A DNA stretch of 58,283 nucleotides from an uncultured Lachnospiraceae bacterium. GTDB lineage: Bacteria; Bacillota; Clostridia; Lachnospirales; Lachnospiraceae. The stretch lies in NCBI GenBank assembly GCA_947632555.1, contig CANRPU010000016.1:1-58283 (forward strand), in the 5' to 3' direction. Positions 43,206 through 53,357 of this stretch are shown here, in pieces; position 1 is the stretch's first letter; each line of letters begins with the position of its first letter. The position numbers and the translations under genes were made by a program. Under the pieces are notes generated by a model, which was not told where the DNA came from, ran no database searches, and saw nothing but the letters and a program-made list of their open reading frames with translations.

Positions 43206-43684
43206 GGAGTAATCAGCTCTCTTTCGTCTTCATATTTTCTGGTCAGAATGGTTCCATGATCCTTATACTTTTTGAGCACAAAATGGGTGGCGGTGCTCAA
43301 TACGCCGTCCAGGGTGGACAGCTTATCGGATACGAAATTGGATACTTCTTTTAAGCTCTTTCCCTCCAGGGACACCAGAAGGTCGTACCCTCCTGAGATC
43401 AGGTAAACGGAATTGACTTCCGCGTATTTATAGATCCGTTCCGCAATGGTATCGAAGCCCTGGCCCCTCTGCGGCGTGATGCGCACCTCGATCAGGGCGT
43501 TCACCTTTTCCATGCTGGTCATTTCCCAGTTGATCATGGTATGGTATCCGCAGATGATCCCCTCGTTTTCCAGCGCTTCCAGCTCCCTTACCACGTCCGT
43601 TTCTTCCACGCCTAAGATCACCGCCAGTTCCTTCAGATCCATACGGCTGTTTTTTTCGATAATCTTCAATAATTCTTCTCTCAT
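43202..43684 (-). CDS. Lrp/AsnC family regulator
   Basis: A 160-residue regulator. N-terminal helix-turn-helix (DLKELAVILGVEETDVVRELEALENEGII), then a RAM/AsnC ligand-binding domain (VNALIEVRITPQ ... VSLEGKSLKEVSNFV). It should respond to an amino acid. It is paired with the aminotransferase downstream by ATGA overlap. Its ribosome site is AAAGGAGATAG. Confidence 0.92.
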   Translation of the reverse strand: MREELLKIIEKNSRMDLKELAVILGVEETDVVRELEALENEGIICGYHTMINWEMTSMEKVNALIEVRITPQRGQGFDTIAERIYKYAEVNSVYLISGGYDLLVSLEGKSLKEVSNFVSDKLSTLDGVLSTATHFVLKKYKDHGTILTRKYEDERELITP

Positions 43685-43696
43685 ATCCTATCTCCT

Positions 43697-44671
43697 TTAT
43701 ATTTTCATCATTTCGTCTGATCTCGGTTTCTCCAGAAAACGGCTCTCGTCCTCGTTTATGACGATCCTGTCGTTATTATCCGTCATCCTGCCGATCACCG
43801 CCGCGGGTATTCCCGCCTCTTCCAGTACCTGTGCCAGACGTTCTCCGTTGTCCGCTGTTATCAGCAGACAGCCTCCCGAAAGCAGTTCGTAAGGGCTGAT
43901 GCCAAAAAATTCACATATCTCTACCGTTTCCTGTCTTACGGGTATTTTTTTCAGGTCTGCGGCCAGTCCAATGCCAGCGCCCTCCGCCAGCTCCCACAGG
44001 GCGGCGAAGATCCCGCCCGTTGAGGCATCGTGCATGGCGCTCACATTGGACTTGGCGGCGGTGGCGGCCTCCGGTATCACCGAAAGCCGCTTTTTAAAGG
44101 CCGCCGCCGTTTCTATCATACGCAGCGGATATCTCGTCCGCAGCTTCTCCCCGTACCTTTCGGCCAGAAGCGCGGTGCCTTCCAGCCCCGCCCACTTGGT
44201 CAGGACAATATCCTGCCCCGGCGCGGCCTTTCCCGAAAATCCGGGAAGGCGCTCTCCCGTTCCCGTCACGGTTATACAGGCCATTGGGCACTGTACCTCC
44301 CGGGACACCTGGGTGTGTCCGCCGGCCAGACTAAGCCCCAGTTCTTCCGCCGCCGCAGCGGCCTCCTTCATGATCTCCCGCAGGCCGCTCTCTTCCGCGG
44401 CTTCCGGCAGCAGCAGCGTCACAAGCGCCATGACCGGCACCGCTCCGCCGCAGGCCGCGTTATTGGCCGCTTTGACCATGGGATAGTAGATATCCGCGGG
44501 CCGGCGCAGGGCAAACAACGCGACCGCCTGCGCTCCGAAACCGTTTCCGCACGCAAAAATGGCGCAGTCCGAGCCTATGCCTGCACCATTTATTATCCTG
44601 TCGCTTCCTCTCTTTATGTACTTCAGCACAGAACGCTTCAAAACGCTTTCCGATACTTTTCCGGGTTTCAT
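43697..44671 (-). CDS. AIR synthase-related protein
   Basis: A 324-residue protein of the PurM/HypE/ThiL fold. Visible motifs: GIGSDCAIF (metal/ATP loop), GGHTQVS (GG-H-T of the AIR synthase family), GQDIVLTKWAGLEGTALLAERYGE, MHDASTGGIFAALWELAEGAGIG and the closing GCLLITAD. It is HypE-like, but no hydrogenase genes are nearby, so its role is unknown. The start at 44671 is chosen because the upstream in-frame extension overlaps the VanW gene and is a compositional artefact. AAGGA lies upstream. Confidence 0.82.
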   Translation of the reverse strand: MKPGKVSESVLKRSVLKYIKRGSDRIINGAGIGSDCAIFACGNGFGAQAVALFALRRPADIYYPMVKAANNAACGGAVPVMALVTLLLPEAAEESGLREIMKEAAAAAEELGLSLAGGHTQVSREVQCPMACITVTGTGERLPGFSGKAAPGQDIVLTKWAGLEGTALLAERYGEKLRTRYPLRMIETAAAFKKRLSVIPEAATAAKSNVSAMHDASTGGIFAALWELAEGAGIGLAADLKKIPVRQETVEICEFFGISPYELLSGGCLLITADNGERLAQVLEEAGIPAAVIGRMTDNNDRIVINEDESRFLEKPRSDEMMKI

Positions 44672-44693
44672 AGGCCAAGATCCTTCTCTGCCG

Positions 44694-46214
44694 CTACTGT
44701 ACGGGTGCTGCCTGCTGCGCCGCCTGCTGTTCCGCCGCGGCCTGCGCGGCAGCCGCCTGGGCAGCCTGGGCAGCCAGAATGGACGCCGTATTTCTGACAT
44801 GGTTAATATCGTTGGTGGCGATAGCTTCCATCAGCACGTTGTACGCGTTGGGATCCGGAGTGGAGATCCCCACCACCGCGCTCCTGGGCACCATCTTGTA
44901 GGTACTGGTATTGATGACCTCGCGGCTCACTTCCACACCGTTTTCCTTCACTACTTTCCAGAGCCTTGCCTTATAGCCGATATGGGCGCCGGTAATGTTG
45001 ACCACGCCCACAGGCAGGGTAGCATCCGGGTAAAGCACCTCCGACTCCGGCCGGATGGTTTCCAGCACCTCGCTGACATACTGCACGGAATGACCTTCGT
45101 CCCTGGTTTCCACGCCGTATATGGTAAACGTGATCTTTTTGTCAGAGCTTGTATGTCCTTCTATATAAACAGGATAGTCCGTACTGTTTACAAATTTAAA
45201 ATCCTTGCCGGAAGATTCCGCGATCGCCGCGTCCGCGGAAGGATCCACATAAGTCACGATCATGGAATGGTTGTGCCGCTCCGTTACATCCAGCTCCGCC
45301 AGCAGCACCGCGTTGTAAAGCGTGGTAGACACCTGACAGATACCGCCGCCCAGAGAATCCACGACCTTGCCGTTTAAATAGGAGCCCGCCATATAGTAAC
45401 CGTTCCTCTCGGTAAAGGGTGACACCGCGTCATAGCAGGAGAACTCATCTCCCGGATAGAGCAGCGTTCCGTCGATCAGGCGGCAGCCGTTAGCCACGTT
45501 GGCGCTGCGGCTGGAATTGGAGGTGGAATAGGAAGTCGTAAAGGTCCCCAGCACATCTTTGACCTGCCTCAGTTCTTCCGCCGTGCCTCTGGGTTCGCTG
45601 ACCTCTATGTTGAGCGTGATGGAACAGGGCTCCCGGTTCCAGTCACCGGTAAGAAGCTCATATATGGTGTCAATGGACTGCTCCACATCCAGAAGGTAGC
45701 CCTCCTGGCCCTCCTGTACCACAAACTCTCCGTTTTCCCGGCTCAGTCCCGCATCCACCGCTTCCCTGTCGTACTGGCTGCACTGCTCCGTCAGGATCCG
45801 GTTGATGGCGGTAATATCAAATTCCAGCTCTATGGGATAGACTTTGTTTTCATATTCCAGATCCTTCAGGACTTTATAGCGCTGCACGATGTTTCCCTTG
45901 GTGCCTAGGGCCAGCGCTTCCTGCAGGATCTCGGGGTTGCCCCAGCTGATGCCCAGCTCCCCGGCAGTGGTCAGTACCTCCTGGCCGCCCGCGGCCACCA
46001 GCGTGATCTCTATGGGCTCCAGAGAAGCGATATATGCTTCCACCGCTTCCTGCGCCTCCTGCGCCGTCATCCCTTCCAGCGAAATGTCTTCCACATAGAC
46101 TCCCGCTTTCATAACCGTGTCGGCGCCTCTGGCCCACCCCTCCAGGGAAGGGAACGTCCACAGAAACAGCGCCATGACGGAAAGCAGTATCCCTCTGAAA
46201 ACCGATTTTTTCAT
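44694..46214 (-). CDS. VanW family protein
   Basis: A 506-residue secreted or membrane-anchored protein. N-terminal hydrophobic segment (about 4-25, signal-like), a peptidoglycan-binding-4 (PF12229) type repeat region (35-215), then the VanW domain with the G-G-I-C-Q-V-S-T-T-L-Y-N-A core and RHNHSMIVTYVDP, and a G5-like end (390-450). The C-terminus is an Ala/Gln tail (AQAAQAAAAQAAAEQQAAQ). VanW proteins are wall-associated with no settled activity. It lies just upstream of the AIR-synthase-like gene. Confidence 0.88.
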   Translation of the reverse strand: MKKSVFRGILLSVMALFLWTFPSLEGWARGADTVMKAGVYVEDISLEGMTAQEAQEAVEAYIASLEPIEITLVAAGGQEVLTTAGELGISWGNPEILQEALALGTKGNIVQRYKVLKDLEYENKVYPIELEFDITAINRILTEQCSQYDREAVDAGLSRENGEFVVQEGQEGYLLDVEQSIDTIYELLTGDWNREPCSITLNIEVSEPRGTAEELRQVKDVLGTFTTSYSTSNSSRSANVANGCRLIDGTLLYPGDEFSCYDAVSPFTERNGYYMAGSYLNGKVVDSLGGGICQVSTTLYNAVLLAELDVTERHNHSMIVTYVDPSADAAIAESSGKDFKFVNSTDYPVYIEGHTSSDKKITFTIYGVETRDEGHSVQYVSEVLETIRPESEVLYPDATLPVGVVNITGAHIGYKARLWKVVKENGVEVSREVINTSTYKMVPRSAVVGISTPDPNAYNVLMEAIATNDINHVRNTASILAAQAAQAAAAQAAAEQQAAQQAAPVQ

Positions 46215-46241
46215 CTTGCTTTCGCACTCCTCTTACTCTCA

Positions 46242-46257
46242 CGCAATTGTAATTGCG
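46242..46257. repeat. palindrome upstream of the VanW gene
   Basis: CGCAATT-GT-AATTGCG is a perfect 7-bp-arm inverted repeat about 30 bases upstream of the VanW start. It could be a repressor site; no regulator is known. Confidence 0.4.
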
Positions 46258-46283
46258 GCAAAAATGTGGTACGCTGATAACAG

Positions 46284-46385
46284 TTACATACCCAGCAGCA
46301 TGGGGATCACCATCGCCAGCACCAGAAACAGCACGATGACTCCCGCTACGATCCGCTGTGTTTTTCTATTTCTCATGCGAAACAT
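46284..46385 (-). CDS. 33-residue membrane miniprotein
   Basis: A minus-strand frame of 34 codons. It reads MFRMRNRKTQRIVAGVIVLF then LVLAMVIPMLLGM-stop: a basic N-terminus (RMRNRKTQR) and one 20-residue transmembrane helix. AAGGAG lies eight bases before the ATG, an ideal ribosome site. The layout resembles short single-pass stress-associated miniproteins of Firmicutes (Prli42 type), but that is only an analogy. It sits between the VanW gene, downstream on the same strand, and the divergent plus-strand gene at 46426, 40 bases away. Confidence 0.7.
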   Translation of the reverse strand: MFRMRNRKTQRIVAGVIVLFLVLAMVIPMLLGM

Positions 46386-46425
46386 ACATTTCACTCCTTG
46401 TCATCTGTTTGAAAGGATATTATAT

Positions 46426-47058
46426 ATGAAAACACTGCTTTTGTCCAGTTTAATCGTTTTCTGTGCCCTGATCGCCTATGAAAACCGGAAACACAGAAAA
46501 ATGGAAGAAAAATTCAAACGGGACTTCTGGGAAAGGGAAGAGCGTGCCAACCATGTCCGCAAAAAATCCCTGGACAGGCTTCCCTATATCACTCTGCCCC
46601 TGGAAACGCTCCCCATGGATATCCTGCGCGAAGACGCCGCCGTGGCGGAATGCCAGAGGCAGATCCTTGCCCTTTCCACCCAGAAGATCGTCAATCTCAC
46701 CGGTTATACCAACACGGATCTAAAGCTGGAATACGGCACCGCCAACATTACGCCCCTTTCAGAATACGATTACAACTATACCCTTCTGGCGCGCACGCTG
46801 CAGGAATGGGCGGAACTCCTCTATCAGGGCGGATTCTTAAAGGAAGCCGCCGCGGTTCTGGAATTTGCCGTTTCCACCGAAACGGACGTCAGCCACAGCT
46901 ATTACCTGCTGGCGGATATCTACGACACCCTCGGCTGCCCCGAAAAAAAGGCTTCTCTCCTTACAGCGGCGGACAAGATCCGCGCTCCCATCAAAAACAC
47001 TATCGTCCGTACTTTGCGAAGATCAGGTCCGTATAGCGGCTGGCTTCATTCTTCGTAA
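46426..47058 (+). CDS. membrane-anchored TPR-like protein
   Basis: A 210-residue protein: one N-terminal helix (about 2-17), a Lys/Glu/Arg-rich linker, then helical pairs of the form TLQEWAELLYQGGFLKEAAAVLEFAV and SHSYYLLADIYDTLGCPEKKASLLTAA, which resemble TPR repeats. Function unknown. The ATG at 46426 has AAAGGA eight bases upstream; the longer open frame upstream runs into the VanW gene and is rejected. Its last 59 bases overlap the end of the convergent exonuclease gene, so the two 3' ends are antisense to each other. Confidence 0.8.
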   Translation: MKTLLLSSLIVFCALIAYENRKHRKMEEKFKRDFWEREERANHVRKKSLDRLPYITLPLETLPMDILREDAAVAECQRQILALSTQKIVNLTGYTNTDLKLEYGTANITPLSEYDYNYTLLARTLQEWAELLYQGGFLKEAAAVLEFAVSTETDVSHSYYLLADIYDTLGCPEKKASLLTAADKIRAPIKNTIVRTLRRSGPYSGWLHSS

Positions 47059-47722
47059 GCCCGTTCAGATCATAATCTGTAATCAGTTTATGCCGCTCCA
47101 GCAGCTTATATAACCTTTTTTTCTGCGCCTCCGTGGCAGGCGCTTCTTTTTTTACCTGAAAACGCAGCTCACGCGGCGCAAATACTTTCTCCGCGTCTTC
47201 CTCGTTTCCAAATTCTTCCCAGAGTTTATCGTAAAGCGCGCAGGCGGCTTTCGCGTCTTCTAAGGCCCTGTGGGCTCTGTGCGCGATCCCGTAATGCCCG
47301 CAGAGGAAATCCAGGCTGCGGCTTTCCAGTCCGGCCTGATACCGCCTGGCGATCCGCAGGGTGTCGATACCGGCTCTCTCAAAGGCCACCCCCTGGTTCA
47401 CCGCCGCTTTTTTCAAAAAAGAGTAATCAAAAAGAACACTGTGTCCCAGCAGTATCCGCTCCCCCGCGAATTCCAGAAACCCGGGAAGCGCCGCGGAAAT
47501 ATCCGGAGCCGTTTTCAGTTCCCTGTCCGTCAGGCCCGTCAGCTCCGTAATCTTTTCTCCCAGAGGCCGCAGGGGATTCACCAGGCTTTCAAACATTCCC
47601 GTGACACGGCCCCGCTCCACCCTGACCGCGCCGATCTCAATGATCTTGTCCGTTTTGGGATTCAGGCCCGTGGTTTCCAGATCCACGCAGACATAGGTAT
47701 CCGTTTTACGCAGACGCTCCAT
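47000..47722 (-). CDS. DnaQ-like 3'-5' exonuclease
   Basis: A 240-residue DEDDh exonuclease. ExoI VCVDLETTGLNP, ExoII LLGHSVLFDYSFL, ExoIII HRALEDAKAA. The C-terminal about 70 residues form a separate helical domain of unknown role. It resembles the PolC-type epsilon-like exonucleases of Firmicutes and may act in repair. The 3' end overlaps the convergent plus-strand gene by 59 bases and the 5' end overlaps nth by 17 bases. Confidence 0.88.
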   Translation of the reverse strand: MERLRKTDTYVCVDLETTGLNPKTDKIIEIGAVRVERGRVTGMFESLVNPLRPLGEKITELTGLTDRELKTAPDISAALPGFLEFAGERILLGHSVLFDYSFLKKAAVNQGVAFERAGIDTLRIARRYQAGLESRSLDFLCGHYGIAHRAHRALEDAKAACALYDKLWEEFGNEEDAEKVFAPRELRFQVKKEAPATEAQKKRLYKLLERHKLITDYDLNGLTKNEASRYTDLIFAKYGR

Positions 47723-48365
47723 TTTTCTTCTTTTCCCTTTTCTGATAGTCCGGACACAAATGGGTCATAAAGCACTCTCCGCACTTGGGCGTGGGGGCCT
47801 TGCAGATCTCTCTTCCAAACGTGATCAGCTGAATATTGTATAAGATCCAGTGGTCCCTGGGCAGCGTCTTTTCCAGTTCCTTCTCCGCCTTTACCGGATC
47901 CTCCGACCGGGAAAGCCCCAGTTTCCTGGAAATCCGTTTCACATGCGTATCCACCACGATACTGGGTTCCTGAAATATATTCCCCCGTATCACATTGGCC
48001 GTCTTTCTGCCCACTCCCGCCAGAGCCGTCAGCTGATCGATGCCGGGAGGCACCTCCCCGCCGTATTTTTCCATCAGCTCTTTGCAGCAGGCTATGATAT
48101 TTTTTGCCTTGTTATGATAGAAGCCGGTGGAATGGATATCCTGTTCCAGCTCCTTTAAATCCGCGTTGGCGAAAGCCTCCACCGAAGGATATTTTTGAAA
48201 AAGATCCTTCGTCACGATGTTGACCCGCGCGTCCGTACACTGCGCGCTCAGCATGGTGGCGATCAGAAGCTGCCACGCGTTTTCATGGTCCAGCGAGCAG
48301 CGATACTCCGTTCCATAGTGTTCGTCCAGCGCCTTCAAAATCTCCAACGTCCGTTTTGCCGCCAT
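47706..48365 (-). CDS. nth: endonuclease III
   Basis: A 219-residue base-excision glycosylase/AP lyase. The helix-hairpin-helix LTALAGVGRKTANVI holds the catalytic Lys, VDTHVKRISRKLG the catalytic Asp, and the iron-sulfur cluster pattern C-x6-C-x2-C-x5-C (CKAPTPKCGECFMTHLC) is intact. GGAGG is 11 bases before the ATG. It is 17 bases into the exonuclease start and follows galT by 34 bases. Confidence 0.96.
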   Translation of the reverse strand: MAAKRTLEILKALDEHYGTEYRCSLDHENAWQLLIATMLSAQCTDARVNIVTKDLFQKYPSVEAFANADLKELEQDIHSTGFYHNKAKNIIACCKELMEKYGGEVPPGIDQLTALAGVGRKTANVIRGNIFQEPSIVVDTHVKRISRKLGLSRSEDPVKAEKELEKTLPRDHWILYNIQLITFGREICKAPTPKCGECFMTHLCPDYQKREKKKNGASA

Positions 48366-48399
48366 TCAGCCTATGCCTCCGTTTCCCTGAAAACCGTCT

Positions 48400-49931
48400 T
48401 TACGCGGAAAGCGCCGCGATAAAGCGCAGAAAAGCCGCCCGCCCTTCCGGCGTACACTTGTATACTCCCGCATCCTCCAGCACCTGCTTAAACACCTGCC
48501 CGATCTCGGTTTCTATGATCTTGTCGATATTGGAGGCGTCCAGCCTCCCGTACCGGCCGCTGAACTCTTCCGCCCAGTCCGCGTGCTTGGCCAGAACGGG
48601 ATCTTCCCGCAGATCCTTTCCCGCCAGCAGCGCCGCTTTGAGCCGCTCCATTTCCCCTTTCAGGCGGGCGGGCAGCACGGCCAGCCCCATCACTTCGATC
48701 AGCCCGATGTTTTCTTTCTTGATATGGTGCAGACCGGCGTGGGGATGATACACTCCCAGAGGATGTTCCTCCGTAGTGATGTTGTTGCGCAGCACCAGAT
48801 CCATCTGGTATTCTTCGTCCCTCTTTCTGGCGATAGGAGTGATCGTGTTATGGGGTACTCCGTCGGTTTCCGCGAAGATAAAAGCCTCCCTGTCGCTGTA
48901 GCCGCGCCACGCGGTCAGGATCTTATCCGCCAGCTCCACGATCCTGTCGGTGTCCTTCCCGCTCAGCCTGATCACGGACATGGGCCACTTTACAATTCCG
49001 GACTTCACATCCTCAAATCCTTTTATGACAAAGCTGTGGGAAACTGGCGCTTTCGCCATGGCGAACTCATAACGGCCGCCCTGAAAATGATCGTGGCTCA
49101 AAATAGATCCTCCCACAATGGGCAGATCCGCGTTGGAACCCACAAAATAGTGGGGAAACTGTTTCACAAAATCAAAGAGCTTGCAGAAGGTATCCCGCTC
49201 GATCTTCATGGGTACGTGCTCGCCGTTAAACACGATGCAGTGCTCGTTATAATACACATAGGGCGAATACTGAAATCCCCATCTGCCGCCCTGTATCGTC
49301 ACGGGAATGATGCGGTGGTTCTGCCTGGCGGGATGGTCGATCCGCCCCGCGTATCCCTCATTTTCCCTGCAGAGAAGACATCTCGGATACCCGGCGGGCT
49401 TCGCCGCCCCCGCCGCCGCGATGGCTCTGGGATCTTTCTCCGGCTTGGAAAGATTGATGGTGATATCCAGATCCCCGTATTCCGTGGCCACGGTCCATTT
49501 TACATCTTTCCGGATACGATACCTTCTGATATAGTCCGAATCCTGGCTGAGCTTGTAATAATAATCCGTAGCCGCCTGCGGCCCGATCCTGTACAGCTCC
49601 CAAAAACGACGGATCACCTCGCCGGGCCTTGGCATCAGCACCGCCATGATCCTGGTGTCAAACAGATCCCGGTATACCGTACTGTTCTCCGGCAGAAGGC
49701 CCTTTTCGCAGGCGTAATCCAGCATCGGCCCCAAAATATCCTCCAGCGCTTCCTCCCGGACATGGCCCGCGCCTTCCTGTCCGTTCTCTTCCTTTTTGCC
49801 GACGGCCTCTTCCCCCGGTTCCTCCAGGCCGAACAGCTCCAGCAGACGGTTGGTGGTATAAATGACATCCTCCGGCCCCAGCAGGCCCGCGCGCAGGCCG
49901 TACCGGACCAGCTCATTTATCTTTTTCTCTA

Positions 49932-49935
<4 letters not shown>
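48400..49935 (-). CDS. galT: UDP-glucose-hexose-1-phosphate uridylyltransferase (type 2)
   Basis: A 511-residue Leloir enzyme that swaps UMP between UDP-glucose and galactose 1-phosphate. It is of the longer Firmicute GalT2 class: NEHCIVFNGEHVPM, VGSNADLPIVGGSILSHDHFQGG with the H-D-H active-site segment, and the C-terminal AGLHHIKKENIGLIEVMGLAVLP. Translationally coupled to galK by ATGA. Confidence 0.95.
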
Positions 49936-51095
<1,160 letters not shown>

Positions 51096-51129
51096 TGTAC
51101 CGCCCCTTTCTGTCATTATCCTGCCGTTC

Positions 51130-52344
51130 CTACGGTTCCTCATAGCAGCCGTCTTCCCCAAAACGCGTGGAAAACGGTTCGCTGTAGACATTGATCCGAT
51201 CCAAGATCCGGGTATATTCTTCTCCCTCCGCGGGAGTAGGCCTGAAATCATTCCTGCCCGAAACAGAGCTTACCGAACAGGGGATCACCCGTCCCGCCAT
51301 ATCCTCCTGCCTGACTCCGTCTATAAAAGTAAAAGTCTGGGAAAATATCATCGTATCCTTATCAGCCGGATTCCGATTTCCTCCAAAGCAGAAATTTGCC
51401 AGACTATATACAATGAAGCGCCCCTGATAGGCCTCTATTCCCTGCAGCACATGGGGATGGCTGCCCAGCACCAGATCCGCGCCCCAGTCAATACATTTCC
51501 TGCCCAGCTCCTGCTGACGGGTTTCCGGATAATTCTCAAGCTCCACTCCCCAGTGACAGCAGGCGATGATAATGTCCGCCTCGTCCTCCTGCAGAGCCGT
51601 AATCCCCTCCATCAGATACTTTTCCGCCAGAGCCCCCTGGCTGACCTGATCCACCGACACGATCCCGATGCGGATGCCTTTGGTTTCGTAGATCCCGGTA
51701 ACGGCGTCAAACGCGTATACTATATCGTTTTCTTCAAAAAGCGCCACCGTATCCTCGCTGCCCGGCGCCAGATAATCCAGTCTGTGATTGTTGGCAAAGC
51801 TGACCGCTTCCACGCCGCCTTCCGTCAGTACGCCGATGTAAGCGGGATCTCCTTTCATATTGTAAGTCTTTTCCCGCTTCTCCTCCGCATAGGTCAGCAC
51901 GCCTTCAAAATTGACGATGGTAAAATCGTCGTTGTCAAAGATATGCCGCACATTTTCCAGAAAATAAGCGTTCCCTTCCCGGTCATACATCTGCCGGAAG
52001 GAATACGCGTATTCCTGGTTCTGATGGTTTCCCAGTGTCACGTCCCCCGCCGCGGAGATCGTCACGGTGACGATATGGTCTGCCGGCTCTTCGTTGTCCG
52101 CTGTTTCCGCGGTGACAGTTTCTCCGCCGTCCGGCGCGGTTTCCCCATCCGCTTCTTCTGTTCCGGCCGGTACCTCTTCATATGTAAGGCCGCTTTCCGC
52201 GGCATCCGGGCCGTTTCCCGCGGGAACCAAAGTGGACAGATCCGTTCCACAGCCCGTCAGCAGACATATCAGCAGCCCCGCCGCGGCGCACTCCGTTTTT
52301 CTACGCTTTCTGGTTTCCACTTTATTCCCACCTTCATTTACCAC
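51130..52344 (-). CDS. CapA family metallophosphatase-like lipoprotein
   Basis: A 404-residue protein with lipobox LLTGC (Cys32), then an acidic linker, then a CapA/PgsA metallophosphoesterase domain: AAGDVTLGNHQ, NFEGVLT, VSFANNH, CCHWGVELENYP and GSHPHVLQG. CapA proteins take part in poly-gamma-glutamate or capsule formation, but no capBC partners are nearby. Start could be GTG 52344 or GTG 52320, the latter with AAGGTGGG upstream. It overlaps the pantothenate kinase gene by 11 bases if the first is used. Confidence 0.88.
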   Translation of the reverse strand: MVNEGGNKVETRKRRKTECAAAGLLICLLTGCGTDLSTLVPAGNGPDAAESGLTYEEVPAGTEEADGETAPDGGETVTAETADNEEPADHIVTVTISAAGDVTLGNHQNQEYAYSFRQMYDREGNAYFLENVRHIFDNDDFTIVNFEGVLTYAEEKREKTYNMKGDPAYIGVLTEGGVEAVSFANNHRLDYLAPGSEDTVALFEENDIVYAFDAVTGIYETKGIRIGIVSVDQVSQGALAEKYLMEGITALQEDEADIIIACCHWGVELENYPETRQQELGRKCIDWGADLVLGSHPHVLQGIEAYQGRFIVYSLANFCFGGNRNPADKDTMIFSQTFTFIDGVRQEDMAGRVIPCSVSSVSGRNDFRPTPAEGEEYTRILDRINVYSEPFSTRFGEDGCYEEP

Positions 52345-53185
52345 AGGCTCCTATCTCCTGCGCCTGTCCCCGGCCGCCCGCGATCACGGCGCCAATGGCC
52401 GTCGCGAAATCCGAATGCTCCGGTATACCGATATTGACGTCCCACAGGCTCTTAAACGCCTCTGTGATCTGCCTGCACTCGAAAAATTTCGTCAGTCCGC
52501 CGATCAGGATATAATCCTTAATCCCCATATGCAGGGAAGCCAGGATACCGGTCTGACAGATGTTCTCCAGCACCATATGCACAATGCCCGCCGCCAGGTC
52601 CTCCAAAGAAACCTGCGCGTCCGCTTTCGCGAAATTGGAAGCCGTCACGTCCAGCGCCAGGCCGGGCAGTTTCTCTTTGGAAAGGTCCGCGATCCGCAGG
52701 TCGGTTTCGGATACTTTCCCCTTTCGCGACAGAGCCGCGATCTCCCTAAAATCCCCGGTGTTCAGCATCACGCGGGAAAGGCCGCAGATGGTTCCTCCGC
52801 CCAGCCCCACGCCGCCCAGATGTTTCATTTCCTTCTCCGTTACCTTCACAAAAAAGCTGCCTGTGCCCATACTGATGACAATTACCTCTTTCTTGTCGGT
52901 AAGGTAATACCCGCCGGTACCGGTGGCTACAAACTCATCCACCTTGTAGGTCGGGAGCGCGTACACCTGCTTATCCAGATATCTGCTTCCCACGCCGGTC
53001 ATATACACGCCTTCCACATCCGGCAGATCCAGTCCGTTCTCGTATAAATACTGCCCGAACGCGCCGTAAAGCGAAGCTACCTGCGTATCCGCCCTTACCA
53101 CCATGGGCTCCAGCAGCCTGTCTTTCTCAAAGGCCGCTATTTTCGTCGTGCTGCTGCCGATATCTATCCCGATCCGGACTCCCAT
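52334..53185 (-). CDS. coaW: type II pantothenate kinase
   Basis: A 283-residue BadF/CoaW-type kinase that phosphorylates pantothenate, the first step of coenzyme A synthesis. ATP loop GIDIGSSTTKIAAF, SMGTGSFFVKV and GGVGLGGGTICGLS are intact. The ATG at 53185 is preferred over 53197 because GAGAGGGA lies directly ahead. It heads coaW-CapA-galK-galT-nth-exonuclease. Confidence 0.9.
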   Translation of the reverse strand: MGVRIGIDIGSSTTKIAAFEKDRLLEPMVVRADTQVASLYGAFGQYLYENGLDLPDVEGVYMTGVGSRYLDKQVYALPTYKVDEFVATGTGGYYLTDKKEVIVISMGTGSFFVKVTEKEMKHLGGVGLGGGTICGLSRVMLNTGDFREIAALSRKGKVSETDLRIADLSKEKLPGLALDVTASNFAKADAQVSLEDLAAGIVHMVLENICQTGILASLHMGIKDYILIGGLTKFFECRQITEAFKSLWDVNIGIPEHSDFATAIGAVIAGGRGQAQEIGACGK

Positions 53186-53250
53186 ATTCCCTCTCATTCT
53201 GCCGTTCTGACGGCTGCTCCCTATGCCGCTTTAAGACCCGCGGCAATTAA

Positions 53251-53279
53251 ATTATATCATTTCCCCACCCTTCTGTACA
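53251..53279 (-). promoter_or_regulatory. promoter of the coaW-galKT operon
   Basis: Minus strand TGTACA (53279-53274), 17-bp spacer, TATAAT (53256-53251), perfect -10. Divergent from the MBOAT promoter. Confidence 0.7.
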
Positions 53280-53297
53280 CTTAAAAATTTGTCGGAA

Positions 53298-53326
53298 TTG
53301 ACGGAATAAACCAACTCTGCTATGCT
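53298..53326 (+). promoter_or_regulatory. promoter of the MBOAT gene
   Basis: TTGACG (53298-53303), 17-bp spacer, TATGCT (53321-53326), 31 bases before the start. Confidence 0.7.
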
Positions 53327-53357
53327 GAAGAAGTAAATCATTTTTCCGGGAGGCGCT

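Noticed and set aside
44672..44800. N-terminal extension of the AIR-synthase-like gene (Arg/Pro-rich)
   Set aside because: It lies inside the VanW Ala/Gln tail and has no family similarity; the internal ATG at 44671 fits better.
46117..46425. Upstream extension of the TPR-like plus-strand gene
   Set aside because: It runs antisense through the VanW gene and the miniprotein; the ATG at 46426 has a proper ribosome site.
51096..51251. N-terminal extension of galK
   Set aside because: It overlaps the CapA gene and galactokinases start near the ATG at 51095.
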